The position numbers and the translations under genes were made by a program. Shown in pieces: positions 24,181 to 31,868 of a stretch of 64,000 nucleotides of DNA. The notes beneath the pieces were generated by a model, which saw nothing but the letters and a program-made list of their open reading frames with translations, did not search any database and was not told where the DNA came from. Numbering within the stretch: the first letter of the stretch is position 1; the number at the start of each line of letters is the position of its first letter. The DNA comes from Hymenobacter aquaticus (GTDB lineage: Bacteria; Bacteroidota; Bacteroidia; Cytophagales; Hymenobacteraceae), in assembly GCF_004765605.1 (NCBI RefSeq), contig NZ_SRLC01000002.1, positions 1,364,001 to 1,428,000 on the forward strand, read 5' to 3'.

Positions 24181-25677
24181 ATGCTGAAGGATTGCCGAAC
24201 CGTATGGGCCAACTGTCTTCGCGTCATCAAGGCTAATATTGGTGAGCAGAGCTTCCGCACGTGGTTCGAGCCAATCGTGCCGGTACAGCTCCACAATAAC
24301 GTCCTGATCATCCAAGTGCCCAGCCAATTTTTTTATGAATGGCTGGAGGAGCACTACGTCGATGTCCTGAAGAAAGGCATCTACCAGGAGCTGGGGCCGG
24401 AAGGCCGTTTGGAGTATTCCATTGTCGTTGACCAGGGCAACAGCCAGAACAAGCCGCGCACCGTCAACATCCCGACGGCCCGCAAAGCCGCCGCGCCCAC
24501 CCAGGCCGCCTCGACGGCCGGGGCCATTGCGGCCAGTGCCCTCACCGGCTCGGCCCGCAACGTAGCCGCCGCCGCCGCGGCGCCCGCTGCCAACCCCGAC
24601 ATGCTCCGCAACCCGTTCGAAGCCACCAAGGCCATCGACCGGAACTACGTCAAGTCGCAGCTGAACAACACGTACTCCTTCGAGAACTACGTGGAGGGCG
24701 ACTGTAACCGCCTGGCCCGCTCGGCCGGCCTCGCCGTGGCCAACAAGCCCGGCACCACCTCCTTCAACCCCCTGATGGTATACGGCGGGGTAGGGCTGGG
24801 CAAAACCCACCTGGTGCAGGCCATCGGCAACCACATCAAGGCCACCTCGCCCGATAAGTTCGTGCTCTACGTCTCGGCCGAGAAGTTCACCAACCAGTTT
24901 ATCGAGAGCCTGCGCAACAACGGGGTGCAGGACTTTGCCAACTTCTACCTGCTGGTCGACATCCTGATTCTGGACGACGTGCAGTTTCTCTCGGGCAAGG
25001 ACAAAACCCAGGAGATGTTCTTCCACATCTTCAACCACCTGCACCAGGCCGGCAAGCAGATCGTGATGACCTCGGATAGGCCCCCGCGCGACCTGAACGG
25101 GTTGGAAGACCGCCTCTTGTCCCGCTTTAAGTGGGGGTTGACGGCCGATTTGCAAAGTCCCGACTTCGAGACGCGCATGGCCATCATCCAGAACAAGATG
25201 GAGCAGGATGGCATCGACATTCCGCCGCAGGTGGTGGAATACCTGGCTCACTCGGTGAATACCAACGTGCGGGAGCTGGAAGGCGTGCTGATTTCCCTGG
25301 TGGCCCAGAGTAGCCTCAACCGCCGGGAAATTGACCTGGAAATGGCCAAGCAGGCCCTGCGCCACATCATTGAGGAAGTGGAAGCGGAGGTCAACTTGGA
25401 CTTCATTCAGAAAACCGTGGCCGAGTACTTCAGCATTTCCCTGGACCTGCTCAAGGCCAAAACCCGCAAGAAGGAAGTCGTGACGGCGCGGCAGGTGGCC
25501 ATGTACTTCGCCAAGGAGCACACCAGTCACTCGCTCAAGAGCATCGGTTTCCACTTTGGCGGCCGCGACCATAGCACCGTCATCCACTCCGTCCAGACCG
25601 TTTCCGACCTGATTGACTCCGACAAGAACTTCCGCAACACGATAGTGGACCTGCGCAAGAAGTTTGTCAAGAAGTAA
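24181..25677 (+). CDS. dnaA: Chromosomal replication initiator DnaA
   Basis: 498 residues from the ATG at 24181. Domain I (residues 1-85, WANCLRVIKANIGEQSFRTWFEPI) binds helicase and regulators. An Ala/Pro-rich linker (about 100-150) follows. The AAA+ domain has Walker A GGVGLGKT (202-209), Walker B ILILDDVQ (about 262-269) and sensor MTSDRPP. Domain IV ends with the DnaA-box-reading helix region HTSHSLKSIGFHFGGRDHS (about 447-465). It initiates replication at oriC and also acts as a transcription regulator. A strong terminator follows. No DnaA-box cluster was found next to the gene. Confidence 0.98.
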   Translation: MLKDCRTVWANCLRVIKANIGEQSFRTWFEPIVPVQLHNNVLIIQVPSQFFYEWLEEHYVDVLKKGIYQELGPEGRLEYSIVVDQGNSQNKPRTVNIPTARKAAAPTQAASTAGAIAASALTGSARNVAAAAAAPAANPDMLRNPFEATKAIDRNYVKSQLNNTYSFENYVEGDCNRLARSAGLAVANKPGTTSFNPLMVYGGVGLGKTHLVQAIGNHIKATSPDKFVLYVSAEKFTNQFIESLRNNGVQDFANFYLLVDILILDDVQFLSGKDKTQEMFFHIFNHLHQAGKQIVMTSDRPPRDLNGLEDRLLSRFKWGLTADLQSPDFETRMAIIQNKMEQDGIDIPPQVVEYLAHSVNTNVRELEGVLISLVAQSSLNRREIDLEMAKQALRHIIEEVEAEVNLDFIQKTVAEYFSISLDLLKAKTRKKEVVTARQVAMYFAKEHTSHSLKSIGFHFGGRDHSTVIHSVQTVSDLIDSDKNFRNTIVDLRKKFVKK

Positions 25678-25701
25678 GCCCCATTCTATTGCATTGCCCC
25701 T

Positions 25702-25748
25702 AAACCGAAAGGTCCTGCCGAGCCACGCTCAGCAGGACCTTTCGGTTT
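25702..25748. terminator. Terminator after dnaA
   Basis: Arms AAACCGAAAGGTCCTGC and GCAGGACCTTTCGGTTT are perfect 17-bp complements with a 13-nt loop. Also suited to the convergent gene at 25770-26270. Confidence 0.9.
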
Positions 25749-25769
25749 GTAGTTGGATTGGTCGGGCGG

Positions 25770-26270
25770 CTATACCCGCGGAGCCGGGGCCGTTTCGCGC
25801 AGCGTGATATTGTACTGCGCGGCAAACTGGCGGATTTCGTTGCGGAAATTTTCCCGGCGCTTGGGCCCTTTCACTTCCCGCAGGTTCAGGGTGTAGAGGT
25901 CGTTGGAGCGCAGGCGGATGCGCAGCTGCATGGGGGCCAGGTCGATGGCCTCGATGTCTTCGGCGGCAAACACCTGCTTCGCGCGGAACAGACCGCCCTT
26001 GTGCACGATGTAGCCGGGCGTAAACTCCAGGTAGCTCTGGGTGCCGAAGATGGGCGCGTTGTGTACCAGCACGTAGCCGATGTAAATCAGGCTGAAAACC
26101 AGGAACACGTAGTGCAGGAAGTGGTAATCCTGCTCGCCCTGGCCGGCGGCAATCAGGAACACGGTGTAGGCAATCCAGAGGAAGCCGATGAGCAGCTGGC
26201 CCCAGAAGGGAACCTTGGACGTGTCGGCGGGCCGCAGCCGGATGCGGGTCGTTTTGGTAGCGCGGGGCAT
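25770..26270 (-). CDS. Small membrane protein with PH-like C-terminal domain
   Basis: 166 residues from the ATG at 26270 (MPRATKTTRIRLRP). Two transmembrane segments follow (about 24-42 WGQLLIGFLWIAYTVFLIA, and 53-70 FLHYVFLVFSLIYIGYVL). The C-terminal part of about 95 residues (SYLEFTPGYIVHKGGLFRAKQVFAAEDIEAIDL ... QLRIRLRSNDLYTLNLREV) looks like a bacterial PH-like beta-sandwich with a closing helix, as in many small two-TM Bacteroidota proteins. Function unknown. Confidence 0.65.
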   Translation of the reverse strand: MPRATKTTRIRLRPADTSKVPFWGQLLIGFLWIAYTVFLIAAGQGEQDYHFLHYVFLVFSLIYIGYVLVHNAPIFGTQSYLEFTPGYIVHKGGLFRAKQVFAAEDIEAIDLAPMQLRIRLRSNDLYTLNLREVKGPKRRENFRNEIRQFAAQYNITLRETAPAPRV

Positions 26271-26300
26271 AGAAAGTAGAGGTCTGACCACAAAGTAAAC

Positions 26301-26337
26301 GAAAAACCGGCAAGGCGTCGGGCCTTACCGGTTTTTC
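26301..26337 (-). terminator. Terminator after the osmC gene
   Basis: GAAAAACCGGCAAGG / CCTTACCGGTTTTTC with one wobble pair, flanked by A and T runs. Sits between two - strand genes, downstream of the OsmC gene. Confidence 0.75.
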
Positions 26338-26340
26338 GCT

Positions 26341-26411
26341 GATTGTTGATTGTTGGGAGTTAATTGTTGGTTGTTGAACAGATAACAATCAATCCACAAC
26401 AATCAACAATC
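26341..26411. repeat. Inverted repeat of GATTGTT words
   Basis: GATTGTTGATTGTTG (26341-26355) is the exact complement of 26397-26411. The interior is made of further GTTGGTTGTTG / AACAATCAAT words. The right arm ends at the first base of the OsmC stop codon. Confidence 0.75.
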
Positions 26412-26839
26412 TACTTCAACGTGGCCGAGGCCAGCTCCATTTCGGGCACGGCGCTCAGCAGCTGGGAAATGGGGCAGTGCTCCTTGGCGTTTTCGGCCTG
26501 CTTCTGGAACTCCTCCTGCGTAATGCCTTCCACTTCGCCTTCGGTCGTCAGCACGATTTTCACCACCTTGGGTATTTCGCCCGAGGTGTCGAGCGTGACT
26601 TTCGACTCGGTCCGGATCTGCTTGACCTGGGCCCCGGCCTTGGTGAGCTGGCCGGTCAGGAACATGGTGTAGCAGCCGGCGTGGGCCGCCCCAATCAGCT
26701 CCTCGGGGTTAGTGCCTTTCTGGCCTTCAAACCGGGCTCCGACGGAGTACGGGGCTTTTACCGTGCCGCTCTGGGTCGAGATTTCGCCGCTGCCTTTGAT
26801 GTCGCCGTTCCAAACGGCATTTCCGCGCTGATTAATCAT
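26411..26839 (-). CDS. OsmC-family peroxiredoxin
   Basis: 142 residues, the usual length. The two family cysteines are present: Cys56 in AAHAGCYTMF and Cys122 in KEHCPISQLL. The N-terminus (NAVWNGDIKGSGEIST) and the PEELIGAAHAGC segment place it in the OsmC subgroup rather than Ohr-only or YhfA types. These proteins reduce organic hydroperoxides using the Cys pair in the cytoplasm. Flanked by inverted word repeats on both sides; divergent from the GH3-family gene. Confidence 0.92.
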   Translation of the reverse strand: MINQRGNAVWNGDIKGSGEISTQSGTVKAPYSVGARFEGQKGTNPEELIGAAHAGCYTMFLTGQLTKAGAQVKQIRTESKVTLDTSGEIPKVVKIVLTTEGEVEGITQEEFQKQAENAKEHCPISQLLSAVPEMELASATLK

Positions 26840-26841
26840 GA

Positions 26842-27005
26842 TAGGTGAACTGGTGAAGTTGTGAAATGGTGAACTCGACTAGTAGGTACGACAGGAAGTA
26901 GGGAAAGGATAAAAAGTGCCGATTTGCCCGGAAGTGTACCTTTGAGAACCGGAGTTGCCGCGCAGTGGTGCAAACTCACCATCTCACAAGTTCACCATTT
27001 CACCA
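26842..27005. repeat. Mirrored GGTGAA word repeats flanking a divergent promoter region
   Basis: Left block 26842-26876 is made of GGTGAACT/GGTGAAGT/GTGAAATGG words. Right block 26973-27005 is made of the complements (CACCATCTCAC, AGTTCACCATTTCACCAC). They form a degenerate inverted repeat that ends a few bases from each of the two divergent start codons. The same TGGTGAAAT words occur at 49962-50061. Confidence 0.65.
26937..26944 (+). promoter_or_regulatory. TAnnTTTG promoter element before the GH3 gene
   Basis: TACCTTTG, 62 bp upstream of the ATG at 27007. The upstream half is unclear (a TTTG lies only 10 bp away). Confidence 0.35.
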
Positions 27006-27006
27006 C

Positions 27007-28512
27007 ATGGGTCTGAAATCTGCCCTGAGCCGTCCGCTGGCCGCCTACATTCACCACCGCTACCAGCAGTGGCAGCAAGACCCCGTGGCTACCCAGCAGC
27101 GTATTTTTCGGCAGCTGCTGGAAAAGGGCCGGCACACCGCCTTCGGGCGCGACCATGACGTTGCCGCCATCCGGACGCCCGCCGACCTGGCCCGGCAGGT
27201 ACCCGCGCGCGACTACGAAGCCCTGGCCCCGTACTTCGAGCGGGTAAAGCAAGGCGAGGCCGACGTGCTCTGGCCCGGCCGGCCCGAATACCTGGCCAAA
27301 ACCTCGGGCACCACGTCCGGCGCCAAGTACATTCCCCTGACCAAGGACAGCCTGCCCAACCACATCAACGGGGCCCGCGACGCGCTGTTGCACTACGTGC
27401 ACGCCACCGGCAACAGCCGCTTCCTGGACGGCAAGCTGATGTTTTTGTCGGGCTCCCCGGAGCTGGAGAAAGTGGGCGGCATTCACACCGGGCGGCTGTC
27501 GGGCATCGTGAATCACCACGTGCCGGCGTATCTGCGCCGCAACCAGCTGCCCAGCTACCGCACCAACATCATCGAGGACTGGGAAACCAAGCTCGACCAC
27601 ATCGTGGAGGAAACCCTGCCCGAAAACATGACCCTGATTTCGGGCATTCCGCCCTGGGTACAGATGTATTTCGACAAGCTGGTGCAGATTACGGGCAAGC
27701 CGGTGAAGGACATTTTTCCGCAGTTCGACCTGTTCGTCTACGGCGGGGTCAACTTCGAGCCGTACCGGGCCAAGCTGTTCGAAACCATCGGCCGGCCCAT
27801 CGACAGCATCGAGCTGTTTCCGGCTTCCGAGGGGTTTCTGGCGTTTCAGGATCAGCCCGGCAACCCCGGCCTGCTGCTGCTGCTCGACGCGGGTATTTTC
27901 TACGAGTTTATTCCCGCCGAGCAATTTTTCGAGCCCAACCCGCCCCGCCTGACCATCGGGGAAGTCGAGCTGGACCGGCAGTACGCGCTGGTGCTCAACT
28001 CCAACGCCGGCCTCTGGGGCTACAGCCTCGGCGACACGGTGCGCTTCGTGAGCCGGAATCCGTACCGCGTGGTGGTCAGTGGGCGCATCAAGCACTTCCT
28101 CTCGGCCTTCGGCGAGCATGTCATCGGGGAGGAAGTCGAGCAGACCCTGCGCGAAGCCATGAGCCAGTTTCCGGAGGTGGAAGTAGTGGAATTTACCGTG
28201 GCCCCGCGCGTGAGCAGCGACCCGCAGGAGCCGAGCCGGCACGAATGGCTCATCGAGTTTGCCCGCCCGCCCCACGATGCCGCCGCCTTTGCCGCCGCCC
28301 TGGATGCCGGCCTGCGCCGCCGCAACGTGTACTACGACGATTTACTTTCGGGCTCCATTCTGGCCCCGCTACTGCTCACGCCGCTGCCGGCCGGGGCGTT
28401 TCAGCGCTACATGAAAAGCCTGGGCAAGCTGGGCGGGCAGAACAAGGTGCCGCGGCTGAGCAATGACCGGAAGGTGGCCGAGGGGTTGATGAGCAGTGAA
28501 CAGGCAAGATGA
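27007..28512 (+). CDS. GH3-family acyl-adenylate-forming enzyme
   Basis: 501 residues from the ATG at 27007. Motifs of the GH3 branch of adenylate-forming enzymes are in order: AKTSGTTSGAKYIPLTKD (ATP-binding loop), FVYGGVNFEPY, ELFPASEGFLAFQD and NSNAGLWGYSLGDTVRF. The C-terminal lid domain includes GEHVIGEEVEQTLREA. Plant GH3 proteins join acids such as auxin or jasmonate to amino acids; the bacterial members are widespread in Bacteroidota but their substrates are not established. The next gene starts inside its stop codon (ATGA), so they are co-transcribed. Confidence 0.9.
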   Translation: MGLKSALSRPLAAYIHHRYQQWQQDPVATQQRIFRQLLEKGRHTAFGRDHDVAAIRTPADLARQVPARDYEALAPYFERVKQGEADVLWPGRPEYLAKTSGTTSGAKYIPLTKDSLPNHINGARDALLHYVHATGNSRFLDGKLMFLSGSPELEKVGGIHTGRLSGIVNHHVPAYLRRNQLPSYRTNIIEDWETKLDHIVEETLPENMTLISGIPPWVQMYFDKLVQITGKPVKDIFPQFDLFVYGGVNFEPYRAKLFETIGRPIDSIELFPASEGFLAFQDQPGNPGLLLLLDAGIFYEFIPAEQFFEPNPPRLTIGEVELDRQYALVLNSNAGLWGYSLGDTVRFVSRNPYRVVVSGRIKHFLSAFGEHVIGEEVEQTLREAMSQFPEVEVVEFTVAPRVSSDPQEPSRHEWLIEFARPPHDAAAFAAALDAGLRRRNVYYDDLLSGSILAPLLLTPLPAGAFQRYMKSLGKLGGQNKVPRLSNDRKVAEGLMSSEQAR

Positions 28513-28937
28513 CAAATAGGACAGACGTAATACGCTTCGCTGCTTCCGTGGATTACGATGAGGATTGCACCTTTGACGTAACGATACTCAAGGGGAAAAT
28601 CGAAACGCACGTGACCTTTTTAGGGTCAGTCGATACGTGGCAGACTTTTGCCAAGCACTTGCTTCGGTATCCTGCCACGGTAAATGACAAGGCTGCCTTC
28701 GAAGTGAGAGGTGGTCCATGCCAAGACTATTTTTGCCTCAACGCTTATTGCTACGATGCTGCCGGACACACGGCAGTACAAGTAATTACCGACAACAATG
28801 AGGATATACCGGGCAGATGTCGGATGGAGTTCTCCATTCGTGCCGAAGCCGCATCCATCAACAATTTAGGCCGCCTTTTATTGGACTGGCAAGTCGAAAA
28901 TGACTCTGAAATAATATGGCAAGCCCAAACGAGCTGA
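28509..28937 (+). CDS. Hypothetical protein, low GC, overlapping both neighbours
   Basis: 142 residues, not recognised. No signal peptide. It looks like a mixed alpha/beta domain (FDVTILKGKIETHVTFLGSVDTWQTFAKHLLRYP; MEFSIRAEAASINNLGRLLLDWQ). Start overlaps the GH3 stop as ATGA, and its end overlaps the next gene by 22 bp. Its composition (27 G/C of 60 at 28561-28620) is clearly lower than its neighbours, so it may have been inserted recently. The fold pattern and size recall polymorphic-toxin immunity proteins, but no specific family is claimed. Confidence 0.65.
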   Translation: MTNRTDVIRFAASVDYDEDCTFDVTILKGKIETHVTFLGSVDTWQTFAKHLLRYPATVNDKAAFEVRGGPCQDYFCLNAYCYDAAGHTAVQVITDNNEDIPGRCRMEFSIRAEAASINNLGRLLLDWQVENDSEIIWQAQTS

Positions 28938-29380
28938 TCAAACAACAACTCTACACGCTCTGCGAGCAGTACACCCAGGACCGCCTCACTGCCATCCAGG
29001 CCGCCATTGCTGCCGCCCAGGAATCGGCTAACAGCGAAACCAAGAGCAGCGCCGGCGACAAGTACGAAACCGGCCGCGCCATGGCCCAGAACGAGCGGGA
29101 CCGAAACCTGGTGCAGCTCCAGCAGGCCCGGCAGCTGCTGGGCGAGTTGCAGCGCATCGACCCCACCCGCCCCTGCGACACCGTGCGGCCCGGCGCCCTG
29201 GTACGCACCGGCATGGGCTGGTTCTTTATCAGCATCAGCGCCGGCAAGCTCACCGTGGATGGCACTGACTACTTCGCCGTGTCGGCGGCGGCCCCGGTGG
29301 CGGCGGCCCTCAGCGGCAAGCGGGCAGGGGAGGAGGCCCTGTTCAACGGCAAGAAAATCCAGGTGCTGGAAGTGTTATAG
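28916..29380 (+). CDS. GreA/GreB-like Bacteroidota protein
   Basis: 154 residues. The N-terminal half is a coiled helix pair: LIKQQLYTLCEQYTQDRLTAIQAAI, then SETKSSAGDKYETGRAMAQNERDR, a stretch highly conserved in a Bacteroidota family that databases often mislabel as 3-oxoacyl-ACP synthase. The C-terminal half (VRPGALVRTGMGWFFISISAGKL ... LFNGKKIQVLEVL) is a small beta domain, giving a GreA/GreB-like layout. A role at RNA polymerase is possible but unproven. The overlap with the upstream gene suggests coupled translation. Confidence 0.7.
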   Translation: MASPNELIKQQLYTLCEQYTQDRLTAIQAAIAAAQESANSETKSSAGDKYETGRAMAQNERDRNLVQLQQARQLLGELQRIDPTRPCDTVRPGALVRTGMGWFFISISAGKLTVDGTDYFAVSAAAPVAAALSGKRAGEEALFNGKKIQVLEVL

Positions 29381-29960
29381 AAGCTCGGTCATTGGTTATG
29401 GCTTATCGGCTGGCTGCACCCGCGCTAAGTCGATATGCCCGTGGGCTTTTGCTGGACTGTAGTGTTCAATAAACCCGCTTTTATCCTGCATATATAAGGT
29501 TCAGCTTATTTTTATTTAAGTACTATACATTCTTCGAAAAACCTTGTAGTATTGTCAGTACAACCCGGCTCTGTGAGCTGGGCCGCCCTGCCCCGCTCTA
29601 CTACTTCACACACCTGTCCTGCACACAACGCTGCGGTGGTCCATCAGTTGGGCTGCCCGGCTGGCTCATGGTACTTTTCTGCCGGCCTGCTGGCCCGGTA
29701 ACGGAAAGGGACAGGTAACTCTACGCGCCGCCGCCGCTCTTGGTCGGCGCGGGCAGTATCCGCTACGGACTTATTCTGATTATGCCCGCCGCCCGATTTG
29801 GGTGCCGGCTGGCCGCGTTATTCTCTTTCCGCTACTCCACATTACCTCACGTCGGCGCGCCTGTCGCCCGGCCCCTGCTCTTCCTGCCATTCTACCGCCC
29901 CGGGTCCCACGGTTCCGGCAGCGGCCTTGTACTACCAATCCACCAACTATTCCCAATCCA
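29381..29960. other. 580-bp leader region of the amine oxidase/RiPP operon
   Basis: No supported gene. The left part (29480-29550) is AT-rich. The rest is GC-rich with a possible promoter near 29648-29679. The open frame upstream of the amine oxidase ATG (from 29802) encodes Arg/Pro-rich sequence without features and is treated as non-coding. The long leader leaves room for a regulatory RNA element, but no known riboswitch was recognised. Confidence 0.5.
29648..29679 (+). promoter_or_regulatory. Possible promoter of the amine oxidase operon
   Basis: TTG at 29648-29650, 21 nt, then TACTTTTC at 29672-29679 (last base differs from TAnnTTTG). It would give an untranslated leader of about 280 nt. 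Tentative. Confidence 0.3.
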
Positions 29961-31697
29961 ATGAATCTTGACGTTGCCGTTATCGGCGGAGGAGTTTCGG
30001 GGGCCTACAGCGCCTGGCGTTTGCAACAGGAAAACGGGGGCAAAGCCCGCGTGGCCTTGTTTGAGTACAGTAACCGCATCGGGGGCCGCCTGTATTCGGT
30101 CACGATTCCGGGCCTGCCCCACGTAAAGGCCGAAGTGGGTGGCATGCGCTACATCCCGGAGTCGCACGTGACGGTGGCCAGCCTGATTGACCACCTGGCC
30201 CTGCCCACCGAAAACTTCCCGATGGGGGCCCCTGCCCCGGTCGGCGCCAACTGCAACCTCTACTACCTGCGCGGCAAGCACCTGCGCCTGCACGAGCTCA
30301 GCGACCCGGCCAAAGTGCCCTACAACCTGGCCTGGTCGGAGCGCGGCCTGGGGCCGACCAACCTGCAGGTGCAGGTCATGAACAGCATCTATCCGGGCAT
30401 GAGCAATCTGAGTTTGAGCGAGCTGATGCAAATCAACGCCTTTGGCAAGCCCATGTGGAAGTACGGGTTCTGGAACCTGATGTACCGCACGCTCAGCAGT
30501 GAAGGCTACCAGTTTATGAAGGACGCCGGCGGCTACGACGCCAACGTGGCCAACGCCAACGCCGTGACTCAGCTGCCCGCCACCGAGTACAGCGACCAAA
30601 CCCAGTTCCTGACCCTGCGCGACGGCTACGATCAGCTCCCGATTACCCTGGTCAAGCAGTTCAACGACACCTTCGACGGCGCTATTCCCAAGGGCCAGCG
30701 GGTACACATGAATCACCGGCTGGCGGAAATCGTCATCGGCACGGGTGAGTACCCCTACACCCTGCACTTCGAGCCCACCGAAACCGACTACAAGCAGTGC
30801 ACGGTGGTGCAAGCCGCGGCCGAGCGCATCACGGTGCGGGCCAAAAAGGTGATTCTGGGCTTGCCCCGTCGCTCGCTGGAACTCATCAAGAGCAGCTTCT
30901 TTGACGATGCCGAGCTGAAGAAAAACATGGGCTCGGTGCTGATTCAGAGCGCCTTCAAGCTGTTTCTGGCCTACGAGCGGCCCTGGTGGCGCGCCCTGGG
31001 CCTGGTATCAGGCCGCTCCGTAACGGACCTGCCCGTGCGCCAGGTGTTTTACTTCGGCACCGAGGCCGAGCAGCCCCAGGGCCTGCCCTACATGAACTCG
31101 CTGCTGATGGCCAGCTACAACGACATCAGCACCGTGCCGTTCTGGAAAGGCCTGGAAAAAGGCAAGGAATACCCGGGCTACATGCCCGCCTGCATCGAGC
31201 CCGGCGTGACGGACGTGATTCCCGACATGGAGTTCCGGGCCACCGACGAGATGGTGCAGGCCGCCAACCGGCAGGTAGCCGAAGTGCACGCCCTGCCCGA
31301 AATTCCGATGCCCTACTCGGCCGTGTACCACAGCTGGAATGAGGACCCCTACGGCGGCGGCTGGCACGAGTGGAAAGCCAACTACCGCCTCGACCAGATC
31401 ATGCACCAGATGCTCAAGCCCGTGGCCGACCAGGACATTCACATCGTGGGCGAGGCCTATTCCTACGACCAGGGCTGGGTGGAAGGCTCCCTCGACACGG
31501 CCGAGGCCATGCTGCAGAAGTATTTCCAGCTGGATCCGCCCTCCTGGCTGCCCGAGGCGGCCTATCCGCTGCTGCCCGAGCCCAATTCTACGCCCAGCGG
31601 CGGGGATACCCAGGCCTGCATCCCGTACTCGAAGGCCACGGCCGACAAGCTGAAAAAGAGCATTCCCAACTGCCTCACGCCCATTCAGCCCAGCTAA
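29961..31697 (+). CDS. Flavin amine oxidase family protein (amino-acid oxidase-like)
   Basis: 578 residues from the ATG at 29961. The FAD-binding Rossmann motif GGGVSG is at residues 9-14, with NRIGGRL and AEVGGMRYIPESH following, as in monoamine/L-amino-acid oxidases. The C-terminal FAD contact is IVGEAYSYDQGWVEGSLDTAEAML. Such enzymes oxidise amines or amino acids to imines, releasing hydrogen peroxide. No signal peptide. In violacein-type pathways an oxidase of this kind (VioA) feeds an iminophenylpyruvate dimer synthase (VioB), and a VioB-domain protein is encoded two genes downstream. A 105-bp palindromic repeat separates it from the next gene. Confidence 0.85.
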   Translation: MNLDVAVIGGGVSGAYSAWRLQQENGGKARVALFEYSNRIGGRLYSVTIPGLPHVKAEVGGMRYIPESHVTVASLIDHLALPTENFPMGAPAPVGANCNLYYLRGKHLRLHELSDPAKVPYNLAWSERGLGPTNLQVQVMNSIYPGMSNLSLSELMQINAFGKPMWKYGFWNLMYRTLSSEGYQFMKDAGGYDANVANANAVTQLPATEYSDQTQFLTLRDGYDQLPITLVKQFNDTFDGAIPKGQRVHMNHRLAEIVIGTGEYPYTLHFEPTETDYKQCTVVQAAAERITVRAKKVILGLPRRSLELIKSSFFDDAELKKNMGSVLIQSAFKLFLAYERPWWRALGLVSGRSVTDLPVRQVFYFGTEAEQPQGLPYMNSLLMASYNDISTVPFWKGLEKGKEYPGYMPACIEPGVTDVIPDMEFRATDEMVQAANRQVAEVHALPEIPMPYSAVYHSWNEDPYGGGWHEWKANYRLDQIMHQMLKPVADQDIHIVGEAYSYDQGWVEGSLDTAEAMLQKYFQLDPPSWLPEAAYPLLPEPNSTPSGGDTQACIPYSKATADKLKKSIPNCLTPIQPS

Positions 31698-31715
31698 ATG
31701 CTAGGGTAAAAGTCC

Positions 31716-31820
31716 GTCATGTCGAACGCAGTGAGACATCTCGCGTGCTGACGTTGCCACAGTAATCTGATTGCCATGGCAACGTCAGCACGCGCGATGT
31801 CTCGCAAAGCTCGACATGAC
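31716..31820. repeat. Palindromic repeat (GTCATGTCGA family) inside the operon
   Basis: Arms of about 44 bp (GTCATGTCGA...GACGTTGCCA and complement) around a 12-nt loop. The outer 10 bp and inner 18 bp pair perfectly, with differences between. It starts 18 bp after the amine oxidase stop and ends 48 bp before the decarboxylase start. It is a different family from the repeats at 9508 and 39848. Confidence 0.75.
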
Positions 31821-31868
31821 ATCATCGCCCCAGCGGCTACTTCCCAATCCTGCTATTCTCTCACTTCC

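Noticed and set aside
23990..25760. Replication origin next to dnaA
   Set aside because: Only one near-match to a DnaA box (24075-24083) and no AT-rich unwinding region or box cluster; dnaA and oriC can be apart in Bacteroidota.
28916..29380. 3-oxoacyl-ACP synthase
   Set aside because: This common database label does not fit: 154 residues with no thiolase-fold Cys-His-His site; a GreA/GreB-like layout fits better.
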